Positions 1-8,660 of a stretch of 64,000 nt of DNA are shown piece by piece. The DNA comes from Sulfitobacter sp. LCG007 (GTDB taxonomy: Bacteria > Pseudomonadota > Alphaproteobacteria > Rhodobacterales > Rhodobacteraceae), in the NCBI RefSeq assembly GCF_040801785.1, contig NZ_CP161805.1, positions 2,294,001-2,358,000 of the forward strand, given 5' to 3'. Made by a program: the position numbers and the translations under genes. How positions within the stretch are numbered: the stretch's first letter is position 1; every line of letters begins with the position of its first letter. The notes under the pieces were generated by a model. It saw only the letters and a list, made by a program, of their open reading frames with translations, did no database searches and had not been told where the DNA came from.

Positions 1-200
1 GGCCCGATGTACGTGTCATCGCCGCTTTCTATACCGCGCCCGAGGCACTGGACGAGGATGCGCTGCGACGCTATGCCGGGGAACGCCTGGCGCGCTACAA
101 GCAACCGCGCCTCTACATCCACATGTCCGAACTGCCTTATGGCGCGAACGGCAAGCTGCTGAGACGCGCCCTGCGATCCGGCTTCGAGGCGAATAAATGA
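1..200 (+). CDS. Acyl-CoA synthetase / AMP-binding enzyme, C-terminal fragment (5' end outside window)
   Basis: The frame beginning at base 3 is open from the window edge to a TGA at 198-200 and gives about 65 residues. It contains RLARYKQPR followed by ELPYGANGKLLRRAL, which is the C-terminal lid domain of the AMP-forming acyl-CoA synthetase family, including the conserved NGK lysine that completes adenylation. The enzyme would activate a carboxylic acid with ATP and CoA; the substrate cannot be read from this piece. Its stop overlaps the start of the next gene (ATGA at 197-200), so the two are probably cotranscribed. Only the last part is visible. Confidence 0.8.
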   Translation, partial: PDVRVIAAFYTAPEALDEDALRRYAGERLARYKQPRLYIHMSELPYGANGKLLRRALRSGFEANK

Positions 201-859
201 CCGCGACCGTCAAGCTCGACATCATGTCCGACCCGATCTGCCCCTGGTGCTACATCGGCAAGGCTCATCTCGACCGGGCGCTCGCGCAGCATCCCGATCA
301 TCCGTTCATCATCGAATGGCACCCCTTTCAGCTGAACCCGGACATGCCGCGCGAGGGCATGGATCGTCGGGCCTATCTCGAAGCGAAATTCGGCGGCCGG
401 GACGGCGCGCTGAAGGCCTACGCCCCCGTCGTGGAACATGCCGCGAAGGCCGGGCTCGTCATCGACTTCGCCGGGATCGAGCGCACGCCCAACACCCTCG
501 ACGCACACCGCCTGATACACTGGGCCGGGATAGAGGGCCGCCAGACCGCCGCCGTCTCGGCCCTTTTCAAGGCCTATTTCGTCGAGACGCGCGATATCGG
601 CAACCCCGAGGTGCTTGCCGACATCGCCGACGGGATCGGCATGGACGCCTCGGTGGTCGCGCGCCTTCTGGACTCGGACGCCGATGTCGAGGACATCCGT
701 CGCCGCGATGCCCACAGCCGCGAGATGGGCATCTCCTCGGTGCCGACGTTCATCGTCGCGCAGCGTCACGCGGTGCCTGGCGCGCAGCCGCCCGAGCTCT
801 GGGCCAGGGTGATCGACGAGCTTGCGGGGGCAGAAACGGGTGCCGAAACCGGGCCCTGA
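197..859 (+). CDS. DsbA family (FrnE-like) thiol oxidoreductase
   Basis: A 220-residue protein with no signal peptide. The N-terminus DIMSDPICPWCYIGK carries a CPWC redox motif at residues 15-18, followed by a helical insertion and a C-terminal thioredoxin strand region with the cis-proline segment GISSVPTF. This is the pattern of the cytoplasmic FrnE/DsbA-like oxidoreductases related to 2-hydroxychromene-2-carboxylate isomerase. The family contains thiol-disulfide oxidoreductases and glutathione-dependent isomerases; the CxxC favours redox activity. The start overlaps the upstream acyl-CoA synthetase stop by four bases, suggesting translational coupling and perhaps a shared catabolic role. 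The specific substrate is unknown. Confidence 0.88.
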   Translation: MTATVKLDIMSDPICPWCYIGKAHLDRALAQHPDHPFIIEWHPFQLNPDMPREGMDRRAYLEAKFGGRDGALKAYAPVVEHAAKAGLVIDFAGIERTPNTLDAHRLIHWAGIEGRQTAAVSALFKAYFVETRDIGNPEVLADIADGIGMDASVVARLLDSDADVEDIRRRDAHSREMGISSVPTFIVAQRHAVPGAQPPELWARVIDELAGAETGAETGP

Positions 860-1044
860 TGTACCGCAAATCTTTTGCCACGGCGGAATGAATGGCGTAA
901 CCTCGGTGACAAGCGGGGACCAACCCGCAGCGAATGAAAGCGAGCAGGTTACAGGATGCGCGAACAGCTGCGCCCGGCTTTTGCCGGCAGAATTTTCATG
1001 TCACTACAGTCGGGCGAGGATCGCGGCAGCGGGGTCCGGGGCAA

Positions 1045-1467
1045 ATGACCGGATCCGCCGTTTTGCGCCGTACCGTCCTGACCTACGGCAGCTTCGACAT
1101 GTTCGGCCCGGCTGAGGCGCTTTTCCTCAGGCGGCTTTGCGGCATGGGCACCGAGCTGATCGTCGGTTGCGCGACGGATGCCTTCGCCGCCGCGCGCGGC
1201 ACGCCCTGCCGGATCGACTTTGCGCAGCGCCGCGCGACCCTCGAGGCCTGTCGCTTCGTTTCGCGCGTCATTCCCGAGATGAGCTGGGATCAGAAGCGCA
1301 CGGACATCGTGAACTACGATGTCGCGGTCTTTGCCATGAGCGGCGCGTGGGCCGGGACGTTCGACCATCTCGGCGATCTGGTCGAGGTCGTCTACATCGC
1401 CCCCGACGCAGGAGCGACGCGGGCCCAGGCCCGGGGCGCCCTCGCGCGAGTGTCCGGGACCAACTGA
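1045..1467 (+). CDS. Cytidylyltransferase-fold protein with degenerate active site
   Basis: A 140-residue protein starting at ATG 1045; an upstream GTG/ATG-type extension from 934 lacks family similarity. The opening RTVLTYGSFDMF and the later segment ACRFVSRVIPEMSWDQKRTDI match the glycerol-3-phosphate cytidylyltransferase (TagD) type of nucleotidylyltransferase. The catalytic HxGH expected directly after the SFD strand is replaced by GPAE (residues 21-24), and the C-terminal RTxGISTT signature is replaced by PDAGATRA. The fold is therefore likely kept while transferase chemistry is doubtful. It could be a pseudoenzyme or a gene in decay, although the reading frame is intact with normal GC-rich codon use. 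Confidence 0.7.
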   Translation: MTGSAVLRRTVLTYGSFDMFGPAEALFLRRLCGMGTELIVGCATDAFAAARGTPCRIDFAQRRATLEACRFVSRVIPEMSWDQKRTDIVNYDVAVFAMSGAWAGTFDHLGDLVEVVYIAPDAGATRAQARGALARVSGTN

Positions 1468-1504
1468 CAGTCGACAGGGTTTACGTCCGCGCCATTTCCC
1501 TCTA

Positions 1505-1518
1505 AAGTTGTAAAACTT
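1505..1518. promoter_or_regulatory. Dyad upstream of MFS transporter gene
   Basis: AAGTT-gtaa-AACTT forms a perfect 5-bp inverted repeat in an AT-rich patch of the short gap before the MFS gene. It could be an operator for that gene; no regulator gene lies beside it. This is a sequence observation only. Confidence 0.25.
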
Positions 1519-1583
1519 GCACCTCGGAAGGAAAGACTGCTACTGGTGAGGGATTTTTTCCGCCAGGCATCGGAGCTGTACGT

Positions 1584-2804
1584 TTGACCAAGCATAGTGT
1601 TGCCCTTCCGATGCCGAAGGGCGAGTTCGTTGCGCTCATGGCGATGATGTTCGCCACGATTGCATTCTCCATCGACGCGATGCTTCCGGCTCTGACCGTG
1701 ATCGGTCTGGAACTGAGCCCGAAGGACCCCCACAACGCCGCGCTGATCATTACCTCCTTCGTGTTGGGCATGGGCGTGGGCACCTTCTTCACCGGCCCTC
1801 TCTCCGATGCCTTCGGACGCCGCAGGGTCATGTTCTCCGGCGCCGCGCTCTATATCGCCGCGGCAACCGTCGCCTATTTCAGCCGTTCGCTCGAACTGAT
1901 GCTGCTGGCGCGGCTGGTCCAGGGCCTCGGCGCAGCCGGCCCTCGCGTCGTCTCGGTCGCGATCATGCGTGATCTCTTCTCGGGCCGCGAAATGGCCCGG
2001 ATCCTGTCGATCGTGATGATCATCTTCACCCTGATCCCCGCCTTCGCGCCGGCGATGGGGCTTGCGATCATCAATCTGGCCGGTTGGCGTGCGATCTTCG
2101 GGGCCTTTGTCGTCTTCTCCGTGATCTGCGTCCTCTGGCTGGGCTTGCGCCTGCCCGAGACCCTGCCCGCCGAAGAACGCCGTCCCATCCGGTTGCCGCT
2201 GATGATCGATGCGGTGCGCCAGATGTTCGCGCATCCGATGGTGCGGATCTCGATCTTCGCCCAGACGCTGGCAATGGCGATGCTCTTCTCTCTCCTGACG
2301 CTGGTGCAGCCGATCTACGATATCGTCTTCGACAAGGCCGAGACCTTTCCCTACTGGTTCGGCGCCATTGCGCTCGCGTCCGGGGCCGCCAGCCTGCTCA
2401 ACGCTGTCATCGTCGGAAAATTCGGGATGCGCCGCCTCGTCACCGCCGCCCTTGGCGCGCAGGTCATCTGTTCGGGTCTGATGATACTGAGCTTTGGCTA
2501 TGCGGGACCTTACAGCTTTGCGCTTTTCGCGGGCTGGCAGTTCCTGCTCTTCGCGCAAGCCGGGCTGACCGTCGGCAATCTCAATGCCATCGCGATGGAG
2601 CCGATGGGCCATATCGCGGGCATGGCGGCAAGCGTGGTGGGGGCCTTCTCGACCGTCTTCGCCGCAGCCATCGCCTCGCCCATCGGGTTGCTGTTCGACG
2701 GCACGATCCGGCCGCTGATCCTGGCTGTCTTCGCCTTCGCCGTCCTTGGACTGCTGCTGATGCTGCGGATGGCGCGGGTCGAGCGTCGGCTGTCGGGCAA
2801 GTAG
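1584..2804 (+). CDS. MFS transporter, Bcr/CflA-like multidrug exporter
   Basis: A 406-residue integral membrane protein of the major facilitator superfamily, with about twelve hydrophobic segments. The loop after helix 2 reads GPLSDAFGRRRVM, the classic MFS motif A (GxLaDrfGRrxvl), and helix 4 has RLVQGLGAAGPRVVSVAIMRDLF, as in the Bcr/CflA drug exporters (RFLQGxGaa). It probably uses the proton gradient to export a drug or metabolite. The start taken is TTG 1584, preceded by GGAG about eight bases upstream; ATG 1611 is an alternative that would remove nine residues. It converges on mfd with only three bases between the stops. Confidence 0.88.
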   Translation: MTKHSVALPMPKGEFVALMAMMFATIAFSIDAMLPALTVIGLELSPKDPHNAALIITSFVLGMGVGTFFTGPLSDAFGRRRVMFSGAALYIAAATVAYFSRSLELMLLARLVQGLGAAGPRVVSVAIMRDLFSGREMARILSIVMIIFTLIPAFAPAMGLAIINLAGWRAIFGAFVVFSVICVLWLGLRLPETLPAEERRPIRLPLMIDAVRQMFAHPMVRISIFAQTLAMAMLFSLLTLVQPIYDIVFDKAETFPYWFGAIALASGAASLLNAVIVGKFGMRRLVTAALGAQVICSGLMILSFGYAGPYSFALFAGWQFLLFAQAGLTVGNLNAIAMEPMGHIAGMAASVVGAFSTVFAAAIASPIGLLFDGTIRPLILAVFAFAVLGLLLMLRMARVERRLSGK

Positions 2805-2807
2805 CCC

Positions 2808-5800
2808 TCAGCCCGCCTTCTTGCGTGCCTTGGCCCTGGCTTCGACCTTCTCGGCGAGGTCGCGCGCGATGGCGAAAGCGCCCTTGATCTTGTCGGCATC
2901 GCTTTTCCAGTCGCGCCGGATAACGATGCGGTTGTCCTTGACCTTCGCCAGCCCGCGCTGCTCGTGGATGAACTCGACCAGCCCCTCGGGTGAGGCGAAC
3001 TTGTCCTGATGGAACTGGATCGTCGCGCCGCGGGGCCCGCCGTCCAGCTTTGAGATTCCAGCGCGCTTGCACATCGCCTTGATGCGCACCACCAGCATCA
3101 GCGTGTTCACCTCGCGCGGCAGCGTGCCGAAGCGGTCGATCAGTTCGGCGGCGAAGCCCTCGAGCTCGACCTTGGTGGTGAGAGAGCTCAATCGCCGGTA
3201 AAGGCCCAGGCGCACGTCGAGATCGGGCACGTATTCCTCGGGGATCAGCACCGGCACGCCGAGGTTGATCTGCGGCGCCCATTGGTCGTCGGCCTCCGAC
3301 AGCCCCTCCATCTCGCCCGAGCGGATCTTGGCGATCGCCTCCTCGAGCATGGACTGGTAAAGCTCGAACCCCACGTCGCGCATCTGCCCCGACTGCTCTT
3401 CGCCCAGCAGGTTGCCCGCGCCACGGATGTCGAGGTCCTGACTGGCCAGCGTGAAGCCAGCTCCCAGCGTATCGAGGCTCGACAGCACCCGCAGGCGCTT
3501 GTCCGCGCCGGGTGTGAGCTTCGCACGGGGCTTGGTCGTGAGATAGGCGTAGGCGCGGGTCTTGGACCGCCCCACCCTCCCCCGGATCTGGTAGAGCTGG
3601 GCCAGCCCGAACATGTCGGCACGATGCACGATCATCGTGTTCGCGGTCGGGATATCGAGGCCGGATTCGACGATGGTGGTGGCCAGCAGGATATCGAACT
3701 TCCCGTCATAGAAGGCGTTCATGCGGTCGTCGAGCTCTCCGGCCGCAAGCTGGCCATGGGCGATGACGTAGCTCAGCTCGGGCAGCTGCGCCTTCAGGAA
3801 CTCCTCGATCTCGGGCAGGTCCGAGATGCGTGGCACCACGTAGAAACTTTGCCCGCCCCGGTAATGTTCACGCAGCAGCGCCTCGCGCAGGGTGACCGCG
3901 TCGAATTCGCTGACATAGGTGCGGATCGCGAGCCGGTCGACCGGGGGCGTGCCGATGATCGACAGGTCCCGCACGCCGGTCAGCGACAGTTGCAGCGTGC
4001 GCGGGATCGGCGTCGCGGTCAGCGTCAGAACATGCACGTCCGAGCGCAACTGCTTCAGGCGTTCCTTGTGGGCGACACCGAAATGCTGCTCCTCGTCGAT
4101 CACCAGAAGCCCGAGGTTCTTGAAGCGCACCCCCTTGGCAAGCAGGGCGTGGGTGCCGATGACGATATCGACGGTACCCTTGCCCATCATCTCGCGCGTA
4201 AGATTGGCATCGCGCGCCGTGACGAAACGGCTGAGCGGGCGCACCTCTATGGGAAAGCCCCGGAAGCGCTCTGCGAAGCTCTTGTAGTGCTGGCGCGCCA
4301 GCAGGGTCGTGGGCGCGATCACGGCAACCTGCGTGCCGGACATGGCCGCGACAAAGGCAGCGCGCATCGCGACTTCGGTCTTTCCGAAACCCACGTCGCC
4401 GCAGATCAGACGGTCCATCGGATTGCCCGAGGTCAGATCGCCAACCACGTCCGAGATCGCCGACAGCTGGTCGTCCGTCTCTTCATAGGGGAAACGCGCG
4501 GAAAAGGCGTCCCACATGCCCGGCGGCGGCTCGAGCACCGGCGCGTGGCGCAGCGCGCGTTCGGCAGCGACCCGGATCAACCGCTCGGCCATCTCGCGGA
4601 TGCGCTCCTTGAGCCTCGATTTCTTCGCCTGCCAGGCCCCGCCGCCCAGCTTGTCGAGAAGGCCTTCCTCATGCCCGTATTTCGACAGCAGTTCGATGTT
4701 CTCGACCGGAAGGTACAGCTTGGCGCCTTCCGCATATTCGAGCGACAGGCATTCATGCGCCGCACCCAGCGCCGTGATGACGTCCATCCCCTGATAGCGC
4801 CCGATCCCGTGATCCACATGCACGATCAGATCGCCGGGGCTGAGCGATTGCGTCTCGGTCAGGAAGTTCTCGGCCCGCCGCTTGCGCTTGGTCGAGCGGA
4901 TCAGCCGGTCTCCCAGCACATCCTGCTCGGAGATCACGGTAAGCCCCGGCGCCTCGAAGCCATGTTCGAGCGCCCAGACAGCCAAGTGCAGCCCGCGCTT
5001 GCCGACGCCGCGCGCGTCCATGACGGGGATCGCCTCGAAATGCCCCTCGTCCTCGATCAGCCCCGTCAGCCGTTCGCGCGCGCCTTCCGAATAGGAGGAG
5101 ATGACCACCGGCCCGTGTTCCATGCGCTTGCGGACGTGATCCGCCAAGGCGCCGAAAAGGCTCAGCGATTCCTGCTGGCGCTCGGGTGCGAAGTTGCGCC
5201 CGATCCGTCCGCCGGCATCCAGCACCCGGTACCCGGTGGGCTGCGGCAGGGCGGCGAACTGGACCGTGCGGCGCTCGGCGACGACCTTCTGCCAGGCGTC
5301 ATCGTCAAGGTAGAAGGGTTCTGGCGGCGCAGGCTTGTAGACGCTGTCCATGCGTCCGCGGTCGGACATGGCGATGCGGCGCGTCTCGTACTGGTCGGCA
5401 ATGCTGTCCCAGCGGGCCAGCCGGGTCGGCGTGACCTGATCGTCCAGCGTGATCGATGCGCCCGGCAGGTAGTCGAAGATCGTTTCGAGCCTGTCGTGAA
5501 AGAAGGGCAGCCAGTGTTCGGCCCCCTGATGCTTGCGCCCCGCGCTGATCGCCTCGTAAAGCGGATCGTCGCTGCCCGCCGCACCGAACTCGATACGATA
5601 GTTCTGCCGGAAGCGCGTGATCGCAGCCTCGTCCAGGATGACTTCCGAGACAGGCGCAAGTTCGACCACGTCAAGCTTTTCGGTCGTGCGCTGCGTGGCT
5701 GCGTCAAAGCGGCGCGCGCCGTCGAGCACATCGCCGAAGAGGTCGAGCCGCACCGGGCCCAGATCGCCGGGCGGATAGATGTCGATGATGCCGCCGCGGA

Positions 5801-6269
5801 TCGCATAGTCGCCCGGCTCGGTGACCGTCGGGCTCTGGACAAAGCCCATGCGCACGAGAAAGTCGCGCAGGGCGGCCTCGTCGATGCGCGAGCCCACCCG
5901 CGCCGAGAAGGCGGCGTCGCGCAGCACGCTTCGGGCGGGAACGCGCTGCGTGGCGGCATTCACCGTTGTCAGCAGGACGTAGCGGTCCGGCATGCCATGG
6001 ACGAGCCCGGCAAGCGTCGCCATGCGCTGCGCCGAGATATCGGCGTTCGGCGACACCCGGTCGTAGGGCAGGCAGTCCCAGGCGGGAAAGACGACGACGG
6101 GCAAGTCGGGCGCGAAGAAGCGCAGCGCGGCCCGCATGGCCGCAAGGCGGCGGTCGTCGCGCGCGACGTGGAGCACGGGTCCGGCCGAGCGCTCCGTCTC
6201 CTCGATGAGGAGGCGCGCGTCGAAACCTTCGGGGGCCCCGGAGAGGGTGATATGGGCGGGCTCAGCCAT
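2808..6269 (-). CDS. mfd: Transcription-repair coupling factor Mfd
   Basis: A 1153-residue protein, the usual length for Mfd. It removes RNA polymerase stalled at DNA lesions and recruits UvrA. Visible parts in order are the N-terminal UvrB-like region (RDDRRLAAMRAAL, PAWDCLPYDRVSPN), the RNA-polymerase-interaction region (SPGDLIVHVDHGIGRYQGM), the SF2 translocase with Walker A GDVGFGKTEVA near residue 625, the DEEQ box (LVIDEEQHFG) near 723, TATPIPRTLQLSL, motif VI QIRGRVGRS, and a C-terminal TRCF domain. All helicase motifs look intact. In this group the gene normally sits beside the small membrane protein encoded next to it. Confidence 0.98.
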   Translation of the reverse strand: MAEPAHITLSGAPEGFDARLLIEETERSAGPVLHVARDDRRLAAMRAALRFFAPDLPVVVFPAWDCLPYDRVSPNADISAQRMATLAGLVHGMPDRYVLLTTVNAATQRVPARSVLRDAAFSARVGSRIDEAALRDFLVRMGFVQSPTVTEPGDYAIRGGIIDIYPPGDLGPVRLDLFGDVLDGARRFDAATQRTTEKLDVVELAPVSEVILDEAAITRFRQNYRIEFGAAGSDDPLYEAISAGRKHQGAEHWLPFFHDRLETIFDYLPGASITLDDQVTPTRLARWDSIADQYETRRIAMSDRGRMDSVYKPAPPEPFYLDDDAWQKVVAERRTVQFAALPQPTGYRVLDAGGRIGRNFAPERQQESLSLFGALADHVRKRMEHGPVVISSYSEGARERLTGLIEDEGHFEAIPVMDARGVGKRGLHLAVWALEHGFEAPGLTVISEQDVLGDRLIRSTKRKRRAENFLTETQSLSPGDLIVHVDHGIGRYQGMDVITALGAAHECLSLEYAEGAKLYLPVENIELLSKYGHEEGLLDKLGGGAWQAKKSRLKERIREMAERLIRVAAERALRHAPVLEPPPGMWDAFSARFPYEETDDQLSAISDVVGDLTSGNPMDRLICGDVGFGKTEVAMRAAFVAAMSGTQVAVIAPTTLLARQHYKSFAERFRGFPIEVRPLSRFVTARDANLTREMMGKGTVDIVIGTHALLAKGVRFKNLGLLVIDEEQHFGVAHKERLKQLRSDVHVLTLTATPIPRTLQLSLTGVRDLSIIGTPPVDRLAIRTYVSEFDAVTLREALLREHYRGGQSFYVVPRISDLPEIEEFLKAQLPELSYVIAHGQLAAGELDDRMNAFYDGKFDILLATTIVESGLDIPTANTMIVHRADMFGLAQLYQIRGRVGRSKTRAYAYLTTKPRAKLTPGADKRLRVLSSLDTLGAGFTLASQDLDIRGAGNLLGEEQSGQMRDVGFELYQSMLEEAIAKIRSGEMEGLSEADDQWAPQINLGVPVLIPEEYVPDLDVRLGLYRRLSSLTTKVELEGFAAELIDRFGTLPREVNTLMLVVRIKAMCKRAGISKLDGGPRGATIQFHQDKFASPEGLVEFIHEQRGLAKVKDNRIVIRRDWKSDADKIKGAFAIARDLAEKVEARAKARKKAG

Positions 6270-6302
6270 GGGTTCCCCGATTTGGCGCTTCGCGCCCGAA
6301 TG

Positions 6303-6830
6303 TCAACCGAGCAAAGCGCCGATGTTCATGTTCTGCAACATTCCCCACATCGCCGTGACGAAGATCGAGAGCATGCCGAGGAACTGCACGAAGAGGCGGT
6401 GACGCATCAGGCGGCGCAACAGGAGATCGCCGCGCGCCTCCTCGATCCTGATCCTGCGCGCGGTGCGCATCGACAGCAGCGAGATGAGGCACATGGGCAG
6501 AAACAGCAGGAAAACGGCCTGCGCGAACTCGAAGCCGTAGTAGAAACCCGTTATCGCGAGCAGGGTGCCGAAGAAGCAGCTGAATCCCATTATCCAAAGG
6601 CCCGACACCTCGACGATGTAGAATATGCGGTTGGTACAGACCCGCACCATGTCCTCGAGGTCGACCTCGGCCTGGCCTCCCTTCTGACGGGCACGCTGGA
6701 CGAGATCGAAAGGCACTCCCAATATCCAGTAGCTGGCACTCGACCAGAATACGGCAAGTGCGATCCAGAACCACAGGTTCGAGAATGAGCGCATGTCGAT
6801 CAGTTCGAAGAGAGTGTCGTACCAGTCCAA
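6303..6830 (-). CDS. Small multi-span membrane protein upstream of mfd
   Basis: A 175-residue protein starting MDWYDTLFELIDMRSFSNLW. It has four to five hydrophobic segments (roughly residues 17-40, 75-97, 99-122 and 150-170) separated by short charged loops such as RARQKGG and MRTARRIRIEEARGD. I recognise it as a conserved protein located beside mfd in Rhodobacteraceae. Databases have, as I recall, labelled homologues a component of the SufBCD complex, but nothing in the sequence supports a role in Fe-S assembly. It lies 33 bases upstream of mfd on the same strand, so the two may be cotranscribed. Function unknown. Confidence 0.75.
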   Translation of the reverse strand: MDWYDTLFELIDMRSFSNLWFWIALAVFWSSASYWILGVPFDLVQRARQKGGQAEVDLEDMVRVCTNRIFYIVEVSGLWIMGFSCFFGTLLAITGFYYGFEFAQAVFLLFLPMCLISLLSMRTARRIRIEEARGDLLLRRLMRHRLFVQFLGMLSIFVTAMWGMLQNMNIGALLG

Positions 6831-6908
6831 GGAGCGTGCTTCGGCGATATTCTTTTCATAGTCTACCGGCCCCTCATAACCGGGCCCTCAGGCAATTCCT
6901 ACCCTTGG

Positions 6909-6931
6909 CTTGGCGAATTTTACATGCCAAG
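6909..6931. promoter_or_regulatory. Inverted repeat upstream of hemB
   Basis: CTTGGC and GCCAAG, six-base arms separated by eleven bases of AT-rich sequence, lie 20 bases before the hemB start and in the divergent gap towards the small membrane protein gene. It may be an operator for either gene. No known consensus is matched with confidence. Confidence 0.25.
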
Positions 6932-6951
6932 CAGAGGCGCCCTAGATCCGG

Positions 6952-7968
6952 ATGGACCCCCCGATGCTTCCCAGCCAGGCCGAATACCCCGCCACCCGCT
7001 TCCGCCGCCTCCGCCAGAACGCGGGCGTCCGCGCACTGGTGCGCGAGCACAGCCTCGGCGTGGACGATCTGATCTGGCCGGTCTTCGTCCGCTCGGGCGA
7101 AGGGATCGAAGAGGCGGTACCGTCCATGCCAGGCGTCATGCGCCGCTCGGTCGACCGTATCGCTGAGGCGGCGCGGGAGGCGGCGGACCTCGGGATCCGC
7201 GCCATCTGCCTGTTTCCCTATACCGCGCTCGAGGAGCGGACCGAGGATTGCGCGGGGGCCTGGGACCCCGACAACCACGCCAACCGGGCAATCCGGGCGA
7301 TCAAGAAGGTCGCGCCGGAGCTGGCGGTGATGACCGACGTCGCGCTCGACACCTACAACATCAACGGCCACGACGGTTTCGTCGAGGACGGAGAGATCGT
7401 GAACGACCGGACGGTGGAGGCGCTGGTCAGGATGACGCTGGCGCAGGCCGAGGCGGGTGCGGACATCATCGGACCGTCGGACATGATGGACGGGCGCGTC
7501 GGTGCCATGCGGCGCGCGCTCGAGGACGCGGGCCACCAGAAGGTGATGATCCTGAGCTATGCCGCGAAATACGCTTCCGCCTTCTACGGACCCTTCCGCG
7601 ACGCCGTCGGCGCCTCGGCGGCGCTGACCGGGGACAAGAAGACGTATCAGATGGATCCGGGCAACTCGGACGAGGCCCTGCGCCTTGTCGAGCGGGACCT
7701 GCGCGAAGGGGCAGACATGGTGATGGTGAAGCCCGGCCTGCCCTATCTCGACATCTGCCGCAGGGTGAAGGACACCTTCGGCGCGCCCACCTTCGCCTAT
7801 CAGGTCTCGGGTGAATACGCGATGATCCAGGCTGCGGCGCAGAACGGCTGGATCGACGGCGAGCGCGCGATGATGGAAAGCCTGATGGCCTTCAAGCGGG
7901 CCGGTTGCGACGGGGTTTTGACCTATTTCGCCCCCGCCGTCGCCCGCCTGCTGGCAAAATCCGCCTGA
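6952..7968 (+). CDS. hemB: Porphobilinogen synthase (delta-aminolevulinic acid dehydratase)
   Basis: A 338-residue enzyme that condenses two 5-aminolevulinate molecules to porphobilinogen in tetrapyrrole synthesis. Both active-site lysines are visible, in SYAAKYASAFYGPFRDAV and MVMVKPGLPYLD. The metal-site segment is DVALDTYNINGHDG: the three zinc-binding cysteines of zinc-type enzymes are replaced by Ala131, Asp133 and Asp141, so this is the non-zinc class typical of alphaproteobacteria. The allosteric Mg-type residues later in the chain are largely kept. It is transcribed divergently from the mfd-linked membrane protein; a dyad lies just upstream. Confidence 0.97.
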   Translation: MDPPMLPSQAEYPATRFRRLRQNAGVRALVREHSLGVDDLIWPVFVRSGEGIEEAVPSMPGVMRRSVDRIAEAAREAADLGIRAICLFPYTALEERTEDCAGAWDPDNHANRAIRAIKKVAPELAVMTDVALDTYNINGHDGFVEDGEIVNDRTVEALVRMTLAQAEAGADIIGPSDMMDGRVGAMRRALEDAGHQKVMILSYAAKYASAFYGPFRDAVGASAALTGDKKTYQMDPGNSDEALRLVERDLREGADMVMVKPGLPYLDICRRVKDTFGAPTFAYQVSGEYAMIQAAAQNGWIDGERAMMESLMAFKRAGCDGVLTYFAPAVARLLAKSA

Positions 7969-8054
7969 ACAGGGCGCGGCGCGCGCTTGAGGGTGACAGG
8001 GCGGACCATTCCGGGTATTGTCGCGACCAAGTCGGGGCAACCGGCATCTGGGCA

Positions 8055-8645
8055 ATGACGGACAGGCACAATCACATGGACAACATGTTCCTTTCGAGGC
8101 GGACCTTCACCCTCGGCGCGCTGGCTTGCGTCGGCACGACGCTCGCAGGGTGCGGCAACGGCATCGGCAGCCAGGGCGCGGCCATGATCGACGCGCGCGT
8201 GGATGCGGCGCTGGCCGAGATGTACAGCAGCTATCCCAACACCCGCGGGCTGGCCGACAAGGCCAACGGCATGCTGATCATGCCGCTGGTGACAGACGCG
8301 GGCTTCGGCTTCGGGGGCTCCTACGGGCGCGGCGCCTTGCGGGTCGGCGGCATTACGGTGGATTACTACTCCGCCACCCAGATCAGCGGCGGCTTCCAGA
8401 TCGGCGCCCAGCAATACGCCCATGTGCTCTTCTTCATGACCGAGGGCGCGCTCAGCGACTTCCGCAGCTCGCCGGGCTGGTCCGCGGGCGGAGATATCGA
8501 ATATGTCTTCTCCGACAAGGGGGACGGTCTGAGCGCGGATACCACGACGGCTCTGGCCCCCGTTCTGGCGGCGGTCTTCGGACGCGCGGGGCTGAAGGCC
8601 GGCGCGACCCTGCAGGGCACCAAGTACACCCGCATCATTCCCTGA
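8055..8645 (+). CDS. SYLF-domain (YSC84-like) lipoprotein
   Basis: About 196 residues from ATG 8055; ATG 8076 and 8085 are also in frame and leave a shorter leader. The N-terminus has SRRTFTLGALACVGTTLAGC, which combines a twin-arginine-like SRRTF with a lipobox LAGC, so it is probably a periplasm-facing lipoprotein, possibly Tat-exported. The rest (ADKANGMLIMPLVTDAGF, GGSYGRGALRVGG, YSATQISGGFQIGAQQYAHV) is the SYLF lipid-binding domain known from YSC84/SH3YL1 and from bacterial homologues. A phosphoinositide or general lipid-binding role is known for eukaryotic members; the bacterial role is unclear. Confidence 0.85.
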   Translation: MTDRHNHMDNMFLSRRTFTLGALACVGTTLAGCGNGIGSQGAAMIDARVDAALAEMYSSYPNTRGLADKANGMLIMPLVTDAGFGFGGSYGRGALRVGGITVDYYSATQISGGFQIGAQQYAHVLFFMTEGALSDFRSSPGWSAGGDIEYVFSDKGDGLSADTTTALAPVLAAVFGRAGLKAGATLQGTKYTRIIP

Positions 8646-8660
8646 CCGGAGCATCGTGCG

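Noticed and set aside
974-987. CCGGC-tttt-GCCGG hairpin after the DsbA-like gene as terminator
   Set aside because: The stem is only five base pairs and is not followed by a T-run.
3282-6788. A 1168-codon plus-strand open frame antisense to mfd
   Set aside because: It is a GC-rich shadow of mfd: Arg/His/Gln/Asp-rich translation with no domain, whereas the other strand encodes a complete Mfd.
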